Shown piece after piece: positions 42,823 to 52,777 of a DNA stretch of 64,000 bases. The notes below the pieces were generated by a model. It was not told the origin of the DNA and did no database searches. It worked only from the letters and a program-made list of their open reading frames with translations. This stretch comes from Chitinophagales bacterium (lineage in GTDB: Bacteria > Bacteroidota > Bacteroidia > Chitinophagales > CAIOSU01): the NCBI GenBank assembly GCA_040877935.1, contig JBBDNB010000033.1, positions 1 through 64,000 on the forward strand. The letters are read 5' to 3'. Each line of letters starts with the position of its first letter. The first letter of the stretch is position 1. Made by a program: the position numbers and the translations under genes.

Positions 42823-44106
42823 ATGCAAGTAGATATATTATTAGGACTGCAATGGGGAGACGAAGGCAAGGGCAAAATTGTAGACTACCTTGCCAGCAAT
42901 TATGATATTGTAGCCCGATTTCAGGGCGGTCCCAATGCAGGACATACTTTAAAAATCAACGGTAAAAGTTTTGTATTGCACACCATCCCATCTGGTGCAT
43001 TTCAAAAAAATGTGACCAATGTAATCGGAAATGGAGTAGTCATTGACCCTTTCACTTTAAAAAAAGAAGTGGATAACCTAAATTCTGTGGGCGTTGATAT
43101 CAGCAAAAACCTGCTGGTTTCCCAAAAAGCCCACCTGATACTACCTACACACAAAGTGCTGGATGCCGCTTCGGAACACAAAAAAGGACAGTCAAAAATA
43201 GGTTCTACACTGAGGGGAATTGGCCCTACCTATATGGACAAAACCGGTAGAAATGGGCTTCGCGTTGGCGATTTACTGAGCAGCAATTTCGATGAAAAAT
43301 ACCAGGCACTTAAAAATAAGCACCTCGATCTATTGGGCAATTACGATTTTGATTTTGATCTTGCGCAAGCAGAGCAAGAATGGGAAACCGGTATTGAGTT
43401 GCTCAGAAAACTACAACTGATTAATGTAGAATATTACCTGAATAATGCACTGGAGAAAAACAAACGCATTCTCGCAGAAGGTGCACAGGGCTCTATGTTG
43501 GATATTGATTTCGGAACCTACCCTTTCGTGACATCTTCCAACACCATCAGTGCTTCTGCCTGTAAAGGACTTGGAATTGCGCCCAATAAAATTGGCGAAA
43601 TATATGGTATCTCAAAGGCTTATTGCACCAGAGTTGGTTCTGGCCCTTTTCCCTCTGAATTGTTTGATGATGACGGTGAAAAACTGAGAAAAGTCGGCAA
43701 TGAATTTGGTGCCACCACAGGCCGCCCGAGAAGATGCGGGTGGATTGACCTGCCTGCCCTTAAATATTGCATTATGCTCAATGGGCTCACACAACTTATT
43801 CTAACTAAAATTGATGTGCTCAATAGCTTTAAAAGTATAAAAGCAGGAACTGCCTATCGATACGATGGCAAGGAAACACAGGAACTACCTTTTGATCTTG
43901 ATAATATAGATATTGAAGTGGTCTATCAGCGTTTTGAGGGATGGGATACTGAAATTTCAGGTGCCCAAAATTTTGAAACACTTCCACAAACATTAAAGCA
44001 ATACATTCTCTTCCTGGAAAAATACCTGAATGTGCCTATTACATTAATTTCCAATGGCCCGGAAAGAGAAGCGCTGATCTCAAAGTCAAGCGCCATTTAT
44101 GCCTGA
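42823..44106 (+). CDS. purA: Adenylosuccinate synthetase
   Basis: A 427-residue enzyme joining IMP and aspartate with GTP, the first step from IMP to AMP. The GTP-site loop WGDEGKGK is at 11-18, with NAGHT (about 38-42) completing the catalytic region; GSTLRGIGPTYMDK, AEGAQGSMLDIDFGTYPFVTSSN and TTGRPRRCGW are family signatures. Length is normal. It overlaps the pabB start by eight bases, so both belong to one transcript. Confidence 0.97.
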   Translation: MQVDILLGLQWGDEGKGKIVDYLASNYDIVARFQGGPNAGHTLKINGKSFVLHTIPSGAFQKNVTNVIGNGVVIDPFTLKKEVDNLNSVGVDISKNLLVSQKAHLILPTHKVLDAASEHKKGQSKIGSTLRGIGPTYMDKTGRNGLRVGDLLSSNFDEKYQALKNKHLDLLGNYDFDFDLAQAEQEWETGIELLRKLQLINVEYYLNNALEKNKRILAEGAQGSMLDIDFGTYPFVTSSNTISASACKGLGIAPNKIGEIYGISKAYCTRVGSGPFPSELFDDDGEKLRKVGNEFGATTGRPRRCGWIDLPALKYCIMLNGLTQLILTKIDVLNSFKSIKAGTAYRYDGKETQELPFDLDNIDIEVVYQRFEGWDTEISGAQNFETLPQTLKQYILFLEKYLNVPITLISNGPEREALISKSSAIYA

Positions 44107-45391
44107 GTCCTATTCTTTTGATTCGGAAGCTTCTTTTGAGCGCTTCTTTAAAAAAGCCCTTTTTTATGGCGATCAATTTGAATGCTTTTGCCTGCTCAAT
44201 GGCAATGATTACCAGAGCGGACTCTACCAGGCTTTCCCAATAAAACTGGCCATTGGTGCAATTTCAAAAATAGAAATTCCATACGGACAAAAAGATATGT
44301 CTGAGCTAAAAGAACGACTTAGAAACAATAAAAATGAATTGTTTTGCATTTTCTCTTACGAATTAAAAGATGCAATAGAAACAAGTCTTTCCTCTCAAAA
44401 CCCTGACCGGATAAAAGCACCGGCAGCTGTGTTTTTCACCCCAGCAATTCTGCTGGAATTCAACCAGAAAGAAATTTCCATAAGCTCAGATTCTGAAAAT
44501 GCAGATGCTGTTTACAATACGATTCAAAAAATAGAAATCCCCACTTCAGATAAGTACAATGGAAAAATCACTTCGAAAATCACAAGGGAGGATTACCTGG
44601 AAAAAATACGCAGCCTTCAAAAGCACATCAAACAGGGTGATATTTATGAAGTGAATTTTTGTATGGAATTTTTTGCCAAGGAAATTTCACTGAATCCAAT
44701 TGCCACTTATGATGCACTGAACAAGAGTTCTGCAAGTCCTTTTTCTGCCCTGTTTAAATGGAATGCACATTACCTCATATCAGCAAGCCCGGAACGCTTT
44801 TTACAAAAAAAGGGAAATAAGCTTTTATCGCAGCCTATAAAAGGTACGCGCAAACGCTCAGCAGACCCAGAAGAAGATAAAATGCTGGCAAAAGAACTCT
44901 TAAATGACCCGAAAGAACAGGCAGAAAATGTAATGATCGTTGACCTGGTGAGAAATGACCTTACACCTTTTGCAAAGACAGGCTCTATCAGAGTAGAGGA
45001 ATTGTTTGGCATTTACAGTTTTCCACATGTGCATCAAATGATCTCAACCGTATCTGCAGAATTAGAAAATGATAACAAATCCATTGATGCCCTTTTGAGG
45101 GCCTTTCCAATGGGATCGATGACGGGTGCGCCAAAGCTCAAAGCTATGGAATTGATAGAAAAATACGAGGAAAGCAAAAGAGGCTGGTACTCCGGTGCCC
45201 TGGGTTATTTTGATAAAAATGGGGATTTTGATCTCAGCGTAGTGATCAGAAGTATTGTTTATAATCGAAATACAAAAACAGCCTCTTTCCAGGCAGGCAG
45301 TGCCATCACCTATGATGCCATTCCCGAAAAAGAATATGAGGAATGTCTGCTAAAGGCCGAAGCCTTGAAAAATGCGCTTCGCTGTCAGTAA
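44099..45391 (+). CDS. pabB: Aminodeoxychorismate synthase component I
   Basis: A 430-residue chorismate-utilising enzyme. The motif PIKGT (246-250) has Lys248, which marks PabB; anthranilate synthases have Ala there. SASPERFL, ENVMIVDLVRNDL and GSMTGAPKLKAMELIEKYE are family signatures. It makes 4-amino-4-deoxychorismate for folate, using ammonia from a PabA-type glutaminase that is not encoded here. The first 150 residues are shorter and less conserved than in TrpE. Its start overlaps the purA end by 8 bp. Confidence 0.93.
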   Translation: MPESYSFDSEASFERFFKKALFYGDQFECFCLLNGNDYQSGLYQAFPIKLAIGAISKIEIPYGQKDMSELKERLRNNKNELFCIFSYELKDAIETSLSSQNPDRIKAPAAVFFTPAILLEFNQKEISISSDSENADAVYNTIQKIEIPTSDKYNGKITSKITREDYLEKIRSLQKHIKQGDIYEVNFCMEFFAKEISLNPIATYDALNKSSASPFSALFKWNAHYLISASPERFLQKKGNKLLSQPIKGTRKRSADPEEDKMLAKELLNDPKEQAENVMIVDLVRNDLTPFAKTGSIRVEELFGIYSFPHVHQMISTVSAELENDNKSIDALLRAFPMGSMTGAPKLKAMELIEKYEESKRGWYSGALGYFDKNGDFDLSVVIRSIVYNRNTKTASFQAGSAITYDAIPEKEYEECLLKAEALKNALRCQ

Positions 45392-45395
45392 ACAA

Positions 45396-45490
45396 CCTCG
45401 GGGCAAGCCCACGAGGCATTTATTTGGAAAAAATACTTTTGATTACGAGGCAAGCCTCGGAGCACCCGCCTGCTTAGTCGGGCAGGTTTA
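45396..45490. repeat. Cluster of three hairpins between pabB and dps
   Basis: CCTCG (45396-45400) pairs with CGAGG (45412-45416); CGAGGC (45446-45451) pairs perfectly with GCCTCG (45454-45459) over two bases; and a CCCGCCTGC...GGGCAGG hairpin spans about 45465-45487. All lie in the gap between the convergent genes and may end both transcripts, though clear T-runs are missing. Confidence 0.55.
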
Positions 45491-45517
45491 AATCTCGATT
45501 ATCGAGTAATTAGAGAT

Positions 45518-45985
45518 CTACTTCAAATAAGCACCCAACATCCAAACTACTTTTTCCTGTTTGGTAATATAGTCACTGATCAATGTGGCTGTACCTTCAT
45601 CATTGGTTTTTGAAGCGAGCTCCATGATTTCCCTTTCCTGCGCTATGATTGTCTGCAAAGCTTCAAGTGTGGCATTCACGGTAGATTTTCCATCTGAAAG
45701 GTCTTTTTGCTCTTCAATTTTAGTCACTTTCAAATAAGAACTGAAAGTGTGCAATGGCGTAACGCCAAGTGTCAATATTCGCTCAGCAATTTCATCAATT
45801 GAGGTTTGGGCATCTGTATATAGCTCTTCAAATTTTGCATGCAATTCAAAAAACTGATCGCCTTTTATATTCCAGTGAAAGCCTCTTAAATTCTGATAAT
45901 ACAATTGATAATTAGCCAAAAGCAAATTCAGCTCATTGGCAAGTTTTTCAGCATTTCCTTTGTCCAGTCCTATTAAATTTTTCAT
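45518..45985 (-). CDS. dps: Dps-family DNA-protecting ferritin-like protein
   Basis: A 155-residue protein of the Dps/ferritin family. NYQLYYQNLRGFHWNIKGDQFFELHAKFEELYTDAQTSIDEIAERI carries the conserved ferroxidase residues (His in FHW, Asp and Glu further on) shared between dodecamer subunits. It stores iron and uses peroxide to oxidise Fe(II), protecting DNA in stress. There is no long basic N-terminal tail, so DNA binding may be weak or indirect. It stands alone with a candidate promoter at 46008-46015. Confidence 0.93.
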   Translation of the reverse strand: MKNLIGLDKGNAEKLANELNLLLANYQLYYQNLRGFHWNIKGDQFFELHAKFEELYTDAQTSIDEIAERILTLGVTPLHTFSSYLKVTKIEEQKDLSDGKSTVNATLEALQTIIAQEREIMELASKTNDEGTATLISDYITKQEKVVWMLGAYLK

Positions 45986-46007
45986 AGTTTATCGTTTTTA
46001 TTTTGTT

Positions 46008-46015
46008 CAAATTTA
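46008..46015 (-). promoter_or_regulatory. Candidate -7 element of dps
   Basis: On the minus strand TAAATTTG matches TAnnTTTG and would give a leader of about 16 bases. The -33 region is AT-rich without a clear TTG. Confidence 0.4.
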
Positions 46016-46069
46016 CAAAAAACATCTTATAGTATTTATCTATATTTTTTATATTATCATAGTTTAAAG

Positions 46070-46813
46070 CTATACTTTCTGGATAATTCCTACCAAAGTA
46101 TCATTTTCAGTTTTGTATCTTGCTTTTATTAGAAATGCCGGTTTTTCCTGGTCCTTGAGTTTTATTGAAAGACTAAAGTCTTTTTTCTTTTCAATTGCTT
46201 CTTCTATTGATGTTCCCAATTTTTCAGATGAAGCTTTATCAAGCAAATTTTGAAGATTTTTCAATGCATAGTTGCGTTGTACCTTCAGGCCAAGCAATTC
46301 CTTCAAATAAGACGTCATCCACAATTCTTTACTTTGCAGGTCCAATTTCCAATAACCCAGTTCAGCTATTTCCTGGGTTTCGTGAAATTGCATGGAGTTT
46401 TCATCCAATTCACGGACTCTTTGTTTGAGTTGAGCACGTTCAAACGCATAGCGTATAGATGAAGTAAGTACTTTTCCGTCAAACTGACCTTTTACAAGAA
46501 AATCCTGCGCACCAAGCTTGACCGTTTGTACTCCTAATTCATTATCTGACAGTCCTGTCAGAACAATCACCACTGATTCACCTCCATTTTCCAGAATCTG
46601 CTGCACGGTTTCCACGCCTTTGCTGTCGGGCAAATTCAAATCGAGCAGGACTACATCAATTTTATTTTTGGATAAAATGTCAAGTGCTGTATTTAGGTAT
46701 TCGGCATGAATAAACTCTGCTGTTTTAAAAATAGATTCTTCCAGGTAAAACTTCACCAAAAACGCATCACCGGGATTGTCTTCTACCAGCAATATTTTTA
46801 AATTTTTCTCCAT
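46070..46813 (-). CDS. Response regulator: receiver domain plus PAS-like domain
   Basis: A 247-residue protein. A receiver domain (about 5-123) has acidic residues ED11-12, phospho-acceptor Asp58 in VVLLDLNLP and Lys in FLVKGQFDG. The remainder (about 135-245) resembles a PAS/PAC domain (ETQEIAELGYWKLDLQSKELWMTSYLKELLG) and has no DNA-binding or enzymatic output, so it probably relays or senses through protein contacts. It is the third gene of a unit with the 1232-residue kinase and a single-domain regulator, one base apart. Confidence 0.87.
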   Translation of the reverse strand: MEKNLKILLVEDNPGDAFLVKFYLEESIFKTAEFIHAEYLNTALDILSKNKIDVVLLDLNLPDSKGVETVQQILENGGESVVIVLTGLSDNELGVQTVKLGAQDFLVKGQFDGKVLTSSIRYAFERAQLKQRVRELDENSMQFHETQEIAELGYWKLDLQSKELWMTSYLKELLGLKVQRNYALKNLQNLLDKASSEKLGTSIEEAIEKKKDFSLSIKLKDQEKPAFLIKARYKTENDTLVGIIQKV

Positions 46814-46814
46814 A

Positions 46815-47276
46815 CTATCCTAAATTTTTTGACTTGGGCAAACTGGCAATATCAAACCAAAAATTTTCAATCATATTAATTGCTCTACAAAATTCATCAT
46901 AATCTACCGGCTTTGTAAGATAACAATTGGCTCTTTCGCGATAGACCGACAAAATATCATTTTGAGCCTCTGATGAAGTTAACATAATAACAGGAAGATG
47001 AACCATGTCTGAATTATTTTTAATATCCTTTAACAACTCCAAGCCATTTTTCTTAGGTAAATTCAAGTCGAGAATAATTATATCCGGCAAATACGCTTCT
47101 TTATCTGCTGTAGATTTATCTTTTAGATATAATAATGCTTCTTCTCCATCATAGCAAACTTCGATTGATACATCAAAAGCACTGTCTTTGAATACTTCCT
47201 GTGTGAGCCGTATATCTCCGGGGTTGTCTTCTACCAGCAGTATTTTTATTTGCTTCTTGTTTACTTTTTGTACCAT
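46815..47276 (-). CDS. Single-domain response regulator (Rcp1-like)
   Basis: A 153-residue receiver domain: ED17-18, phospho-acceptor Asp70 in DIIILDLNLPKKNG, Thr/Ser in LTSSEAQND and Lys in YLTKPVDYDEF. The insert between strand 2 and the Asp (SKDKSTADKEAYLPD region) is typical of Rcp1-type regulators, which pair with phytochrome-like kinases. It begins 3 bp after the kinase stop and is almost certainly its cognate partner or one member of a short phosphorelay. Confidence 0.9.
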   Translation of the reverse strand: MVQKVNKKQIKILLVEDNPGDIRLTQEVFKDSAFDVSIEVCYDGEEALLYLKDKSTADKEAYLPDIIILDLNLPKKNGLELLKDIKNNSDMVHLPVIMLTSSEAQNDILSVYRERANCYLTKPVDYDEFCRAINMIENFWFDIASLPKSKNLG

Positions 47277-47279
47277 AAA

Positions 47280-50200
47280 CTATTTTTTAAGGTTGAAATA
47301 AAAAGCAGAACCCTTTCCGGCTTTAGATTTCACCCATATTTTTCCTCCGTGCCTTTCTACAATCTTCTTGCAAATAGCAAGCCCTATGCCTGTCCCCGAA
47401 TAATTTGCTCTATTATTTAAACGCTGGAAAATTACAAAAATACGTTCTGAAAATCTATCATCTATACCAATTCCATTGTCTTTTACCCAAATATTGTAGC
47501 GGTCTTTGTATTCTTTATAACCAATTTCTACAACAGGTGGACTGTCTCCACGAAACTTTATGGCATTTTCAATTAAATTTTGAAAGAGACTGTGCAATTG
47601 TGATTTATCTCCTTTTACTTTTGGCATTTTGCCATATTCAATTGTGGCATTGGCATTTTTAATAGAGTTTTGCAGCATCGTTTCCTGTACTTGCAATAGC
47701 TCATGTAGATCAATCATTTCAAAATCCCTGCCTGCTCTATCAACTCTTGAGTATTCTAAAAGATCATTTACTAAATCTTGCATACGAGCAGCTCCATCTG
47801 TTGCAAAATCCATAAACTCGTGAATTTCCCCGTTTATTGAATTTCCCAATCTCCTTTTGATTAAATGCACATAGCTGCTTACCATACGCAGGGGTTCTTG
47901 CAAATCATGCGAGGCAGCATATGCAAATTGTTCCAGGTCTTCATTGGAGCGTCTTAGTTCATCGGTTTGTGTTTCGAGTTCTTTTTGAATTTCTTTCAGA
48001 TTGGTAATGTCAATGGCTACGACCATTCCCATATATATATGGCCATTCTGATTCCTTACAGGAAGAAAATGCATTAAAAAATAAGTTTGCCCTATTTTTT
48101 TCTCCAGGGTAGATTCTTTTCCTATCAATGCATTTTTACAATAAGGTTCAAAAATATCGGCAAGTTCTTTGGCCAGTACTTTTCTAAGGGTTTTTCCTTC
48201 AATTTTTTCTCTGCTCAGGCCTGCACTTGCTAGTCCATCACCTTCTGAAAGTTTGAAACGTAGATTTTTATCATACAAAAACACTGAAGAGTTCGGGATG
48301 TTCTTGGCCAGTGTTCTGTATATTTCTTCTTGCTCAATTAACGATTCTTCTACTTTTTTGCGCTCCAGCGCATTAGCAAATACCTGTCCTAGTATTTTCA
48401 AAAGTGATAAAACATCTTCACTCCAATACAATTGTGATTTTTCAGATGTAAAACCGAGTGCTCCATAAAACTTATCCTCATAAGAAATTGGAACTACCAG
48501 TAATGAGGTAATATTTAGCAGGCTCATAATTGCCCGTAGATCTGAAGCCATAGGCGGAAGTTCTGAAACTTTGTTTATAGCCAGAACATTTTGACCTCTG
48601 AGTTGCTTAAATTCCCAAACATGATTTTTAGATGGGATATTTTTCAAGTACTGACTGCTAATATTTTCATGTTTTACAGACCAGTGATGGCTTAAATTAA
48701 ATGATTTACCTTCTTGATTTTTGAGTATAACAAATGCCTGGTCTACATTCAGAAATTCACCAACATGTTGTAAGGATTTCTTGATTTCTGCATTGGTTCG
48801 GGTTGAATCAATATTTATAAATTTAGAAGAGAGATGCGTAATAATCTTTTCCAGCTCCATCCTTTTACTGAGCTTTTGCTCTGCATTTCTCCTTTCCATT
48901 GCATTGGAAAAAACCTGGGTTAAAATCCTGAACAACGCAATGGTATCGGGATTCCATTGTTTTGCTTTTCTTGTATTTTCCAAAGAAAAATAGGCTACAG
49001 GTTTACCTTTCGAGAACATGGGCAATATCAACAATGATTTGATATTTGCCTGTTGTAAGAGTTCGTAATTTTTCGGCTTCTTTTTATATATGGCTTCTGC
49101 ATCCTTCAGTAAAAAATATCCATATTCAGTGACAGGTTTTAGTATCCAGTTCATATCCGTGGGTTTCAGTTTTTCAAACTCCTGTTTTACCTTTTCCCAT
49201 TCTTCTGGATTGCTATGCGTCCAGTATTTTGAGATCTTAATTTCATCATTTTCTACTGTAGTAATAATGGTGCGATCTACCTTAATGAATTTGCCGACAA
49301 TGGCCAGCGATTCTTCTAGAACCCTATCTATTTCAGTCCAATGTAAATTAATGAATTGTGCAGAGAGAGTCGCAATCATTTCTTTTAGGTCTAACTGAAA
49401 TTTCAATTCTTCCTCTGTTAATTTCCTGTCTGTGATTTCTGTAGACACACTTAAAACCTGAATCTCACTGCCATCAGGGGATTTTATTGGTGTTTTAATA
49501 GTTTGGAACCATCTGATATTGTCGGAAGTACCAACCTTTAATTCAGGCAATACCTGAATCAAACCCGTATTCAATGTTTGCAAGTCATAATTAAAAAGTT
49601 GCACATAAGCCTCTTTTTTTGACCAGCTTTCTTTTTCGGGATTCTTATTTATAATTTTTTTAACAGTCCCCGGGAAAAGTTTACTACATGCTTTGTTGAT
49701 CATCTGAATCACTCCTTCAGAATCTCTGACATAAATGGCATTGGGGTTTGCGTCAATAATATCTCTGAGGTATTGTTGCTGTTGACTGATGGCCTCTTCG
49801 GCCAATTTCACTTTAGTAATATCCTGACCTACAGATTGATACTCAATAAATTTTCCGTTTTCATCATAAATGGCCCGATCTGTCCATAGTTGCCAACGGA
49901 AACTGCCATCACGCATTTTAATGCGCTCGTCATATGTTACTACTGGGTTTTCAAATGTTAGTTGCGACAGCCTTTTTTTAAATTCAATTAACTCATTGCG
50001 GGGAATATTACCAAACAGGTTTTTGCCAATTATCATTTTTCTATCCAGGCCAAAATATTCGCAATAAGCCTTATTTGCAAAAGTAATAGTACCATTAGGC
50101 AAAAATCTTGAAATAAACTCAGTTTGGTCATCAACTACCGCTCTGTATCTTCTTTCGCTTGATTTTAGCTCAATGCCGGAAAGTTTTTTGGTAGTAATAT

Positions 50201-50978
50201 CATTACCAAAAATATTCACATAATTGTATTCTTGAATAGGAGAAAGTAGCAGTTCAAATATTCTGTTCCCTGCCGTAAGTTCAAATTCTTTATTTTTCTC
50301 ATCCTGCAAGTTTTTGCGGATAATTCTCTTCCAGAGGTCAGGCATCATTTCTCCTTGTTTAACCTCCCATTTTTGCAAAAGCTTACTACTGGCTTTATTG
50401 GCATATTCCAGTACTCCTTCGCCAGAAATACGCATTACCGGAAATGGGTTTTCATCAGGAATACGTGCCAGAATGGCCATTTCTCTTTGCTTGGATTTCT
50501 GATCTGTAATATCCCGTGCAATACAGGCAAAAAACTCGAAATTTCCTTTATTGTCTTTTTGTGTCCACAACATCAGTGAAAAGGGAACTACGCGTTGATC
50601 TTTGCTTGTAATATTTACTTCTCCTGACCATTTGTTTTTCTTAAACAGGGCTGGTACCGTTTCACTGAGAATTGTATCCAAACTTTCCGGTGCAAAAAAC
50701 TTCATGAGCTCTGGTCGCTCCAGTGCTACCTGATTTTTTATTCCGGTAAAGGATTTAAAGGCTTCATTGGCATAATTGAGCTTACCTTTTCCATCTGTAA
50801 TAAGTACTAAGTCTGATGTATTGTTGGTGACATTGAGCAATTGCCTGTTTTCAAAAGTAACTTTACTACTTTGCCTGGCAAAACTGTCAACTTGATTTGC
50901 GAGTGCTTCTTTCAACTGCTTATTTTCCAGTTCTAAATCAGCAATTTTATCTTTTAATGATTTATTTTGAACAGCCAT
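47280..50978 (-). CDS. Multi-PAS/GAF hybrid-free sensor histidine kinase
   Basis: A 1232-residue soluble kinase with no membrane segments. A coiled start (1-45) is followed by about four PAS domains (roughly 48-165, 175-270, 285-395 and 405-520), two GAF domains (about 545-700 and 715-875) and another PAS (about 885-990). The HisKA domain has phospho-acceptor His1024 in AYAASHDLQEP, and the HATPase carries N-box ENAIKF, DNGIGI and GTGIGLAICKKI. The GAF domains have no bilin Cys that I can place, so light sensing is not shown. Two response regulators follow immediately in the same unit. Confidence 0.9.
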   Translation of the reverse strand: MAVQNKSLKDKIADLELENKQLKEALANQVDSFARQSSKVTFENRQLLNVTNNTSDLVLITDGKGKLNYANEAFKSFTGIKNQVALERPELMKFFAPESLDTILSETVPALFKKNKWSGEVNITSKDQRVVPFSLMLWTQKDNKGNFEFFACIARDITDQKSKQREMAILARIPDENPFPVMRISGEGVLEYANKASSKLLQKWEVKQGEMMPDLWKRIIRKNLQDEKNKEFELTAGNRIFELLLSPIQEYNYVNIFGNDITTKKLSGIELKSSERRYRAVVDDQTEFISRFLPNGTITFANKAYCEYFGLDRKMIIGKNLFGNIPRNELIEFKKRLSQLTFENPVVTYDERIKMRDGSFRWQLWTDRAIYDENGKFIEYQSVGQDITKVKLAEEAISQQQQYLRDIIDANPNAIYVRDSEGVIQMINKACSKLFPGTVKKIINKNPEKESWSKKEAYVQLFNYDLQTLNTGLIQVLPELKVGTSDNIRWFQTIKTPIKSPDGSEIQVLSVSTEITDRKLTEEELKFQLDLKEMIATLSAQFINLHWTEIDRVLEESLAIVGKFIKVDRTIITTVENDEIKISKYWTHSNPEEWEKVKQEFEKLKPTDMNWILKPVTEYGYFLLKDAEAIYKKKPKNYELLQQANIKSLLILPMFSKGKPVAYFSLENTRKAKQWNPDTIALFRILTQVFSNAMERRNAEQKLSKRMELEKIITHLSSKFINIDSTRTNAEIKKSLQHVGEFLNVDQAFVILKNQEGKSFNLSHHWSVKHENISSQYLKNIPSKNHVWEFKQLRGQNVLAINKVSELPPMASDLRAIMSLLNITSLLVVPISYEDKFYGALGFTSEKSQLYWSEDVLSLLKILGQVFANALERKKVEESLIEQEEIYRTLAKNIPNSSVFLYDKNLRFKLSEGDGLASAGLSREKIEGKTLRKVLAKELADIFEPYCKNALIGKESTLEKKIGQTYFLMHFLPVRNQNGHIYMGMVVAIDITNLKEIQKELETQTDELRRSNEDLEQFAYAASHDLQEPLRMVSSYVHLIKRRLGNSINGEIHEFMDFATDGAARMQDLVNDLLEYSRVDRAGRDFEMIDLHELLQVQETMLQNSIKNANATIEYGKMPKVKGDKSQLHSLFQNLIENAIKFRGDSPPVVEIGYKEYKDRYNIWVKDNGIGIDDRFSERIFVIFQRLNNRANYSGTGIGLAICKKIVERHGGKIWVKSKAGKGSAFYFNLKK

Positions 50979-51299
50979 TTTTACGACACATTGGTTAGGT
51001 GTTAATTCTCAAGAATAATAACCAATAATATAAACTTAATTAGTTGAAAGTAAAAAATTGATTATCCCTAAAAACATTGTAGTAAGTTCGAAAAATTACA
51101 GGCATTTTACTAATGAAATGCAAAAGAAATTATAAATAAACACCCTTATTGGATAAAAATCATGCAGAAAAATCAATAGAAATAAATCACAATAGACATG
51201 CAGGCGGTATTTACTCTATCGCCTGATCACTTCTAATGGATAAAACGCAAGTGGGGAGTTAATGGTCAGTGTATTGTGCAGCATCTGTATTGCTGCTTT
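50979..51299. other. Gene-free 321-bp stretch
   Basis: No credible gene. It holds the unseen promoter of the kinase unit on the minus strand. A hairpin CAGGCG/CGCCTG (51201-51206 with 51220-51225) and a GCAGC/GCTGC pair just after the ABC1 gene end may mark transcript ends. No consensus promoter was seen. Confidence 0.45.
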
Positions 51300-52607
51300 C
51301 TAAACAGGTTCAATTTCAAAGCTTGCATCTATTTCAGCATTTAGCCGGTGTAAAATATTGAAAAGTCCGTAATAGGTTCTGTTCAGGTACATGGCGTGTT
51401 GGGTACCCCTGGGTTTGCCCGAATCGCGCAATCTTTTGTTTTTGGCCATACGCTGCCCGTATTCAGTCAACTCTTCCAAATATGCTTTGTCTCCAAAATT
51501 AAAATGTCCGGCTCTAAAAGGTTTTGATATCAACGCTTGTGCACCCATAAATACTTCTGTATAAAATGCCTTGTCGTCAGTACTGTCTTGTTCCTCGGTG
51601 ATTTCCATATCCAACATCCACTGTTGCAGTTCTTCTGCTTCAAGCGAATTTTCAAAATCCATCAGGCGCAAAAACAAACGGTGGTGTTTATCGCTCAATT
51701 CTTTTATACAGCCAAAATCTATCACTCCGATTTGTCCCGATTCATTTATAATAAAATTACCCGGATGCGGATCGGCATGGAACCGTTTTAATTTATTGAT
51801 CTGAAAATTATAGAAATTCCACAATTGCTGACCAATATGGTTTCTTTTTTCCTGATCTTTTTCCTCTTGCATAAACTGGTCAAGCGTAATGCCTTCTATC
51901 CAGTCCATTGTAAGAATTTTGGGGCCGGACAAGTCCCTGTAATATTTCGGGAAAAAGATATGCTCCAAACTTTCACAATCATTTCTCAGTGCTTCTCCCT
52001 GTTCGAGCTCCAGTTCATAATCTGTTTCTTCATTTAGCTTGGCTGTAATTTCCTCTAAGTATTTGGCAATGTCTTTTTCTTTAACCTTCATTATTTTCAG
52101 TGCAAAAGGCTTGGCCATTCTAATATCAGACTGAATGCTGTCTCTTACTCCGGGATACTGAATTTTTATTGCCAGTTTTTTACCGTCTAAAGTTGCCTGA
52201 TGTACCTGCCCAATAGAAGCTGCATTTACTGCTTCTTTGGTAAAGGTGTCGTAAATCTCAAAGGGGCTTTTCCCGAACTGCTTTTTAAAAATGTTTTCTA
52301 CAGAGGGGTAAGAAAGTGCAGGTACGCTGTGCTGTGCCAATGCAAATTGGTTGGCAAATGCCTTGGGCAAAACACTGTTGTCCATGCTCATCATTTGCGC
52401 CATTTTCAATACACTGCCTTTCAATTCAGTTAGCGATTCAAAAATATCTTTGGCATTTTGTTTGTCCAGCTCCTCTCTGTCGAGTTTTCGATCTACGGCT
52501 TTTTTAGCAAAATGTTTGAGGTAATTCCCTCCTACTTTAGCTCCGGTTCTTAAAAACTTGCCCGTTCTTCCCATTCTGCCCGAAGGCATTTTATCGTATT
52601 CTTTCAT
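51300..52607 (-). CDS. ABC1/UbiB-family atypical kinase
   Basis: A 435-residue protein kinase-like protein of the UbiB/AarF/ADCK family. Conserved features are the A-rich loop AASIGQVHQA, the ion-pair Lys/Glu (KKLAIKIQYP), catalytic RFHADPHPGNF and metal-binding VIDFG. The N-terminal KxGQ motif, which folds over the active site in UbiB, reads KMAQ here (LKMAQMMS), replacing Gly with Ala. UbiB proteins support quinone synthesis or lipid handling at membranes; no C-terminal membrane helices are visible, so this may be soluble. A TetR-like gene lies 170 bp upstream on the same strand. Confidence 0.9.
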   Translation of the reverse strand: MKEYDKMPSGRMGRTGKFLRTGAKVGGNYLKHFAKKAVDRKLDREELDKQNAKDIFESLTELKGSVLKMAQMMSMDNSVLPKAFANQFALAQHSVPALSYPSVENIFKKQFGKSPFEIYDTFTKEAVNAASIGQVHQATLDGKKLAIKIQYPGVRDSIQSDIRMAKPFALKIMKVKEKDIAKYLEEITAKLNEETDYELELEQGEALRNDCESLEHIFFPKYYRDLSGPKILTMDWIEGITLDQFMQEEKDQEKRNHIGQQLWNFYNFQINKLKRFHADPHPGNFIINESGQIGVIDFGCIKELSDKHHRLFLRLMDFENSLEAEELQQWMLDMEITEEQDSTDDKAFYTEVFMGAQALISKPFRAGHFNFGDKAYLEELTEYGQRMAKNKRLRDSGKPRGTQHAMYLNRTYYGLFNILHRLNAEIDASFEIEPV

Positions 52608-52777
52608 TTTATTTTAAAGTGTTTTGCGCTTAATAATCAATTAACATTCTCAAAATGCCAATTTCTATTACAACCCAGAATACAGGATTATTGTTGCCTT
52701 GTTTTTCTCTAATTAACTTATGTTATCTATAGCAATAGATAGAGTGGAGTATTCTTATCCTATTCAGATCAGGTATT

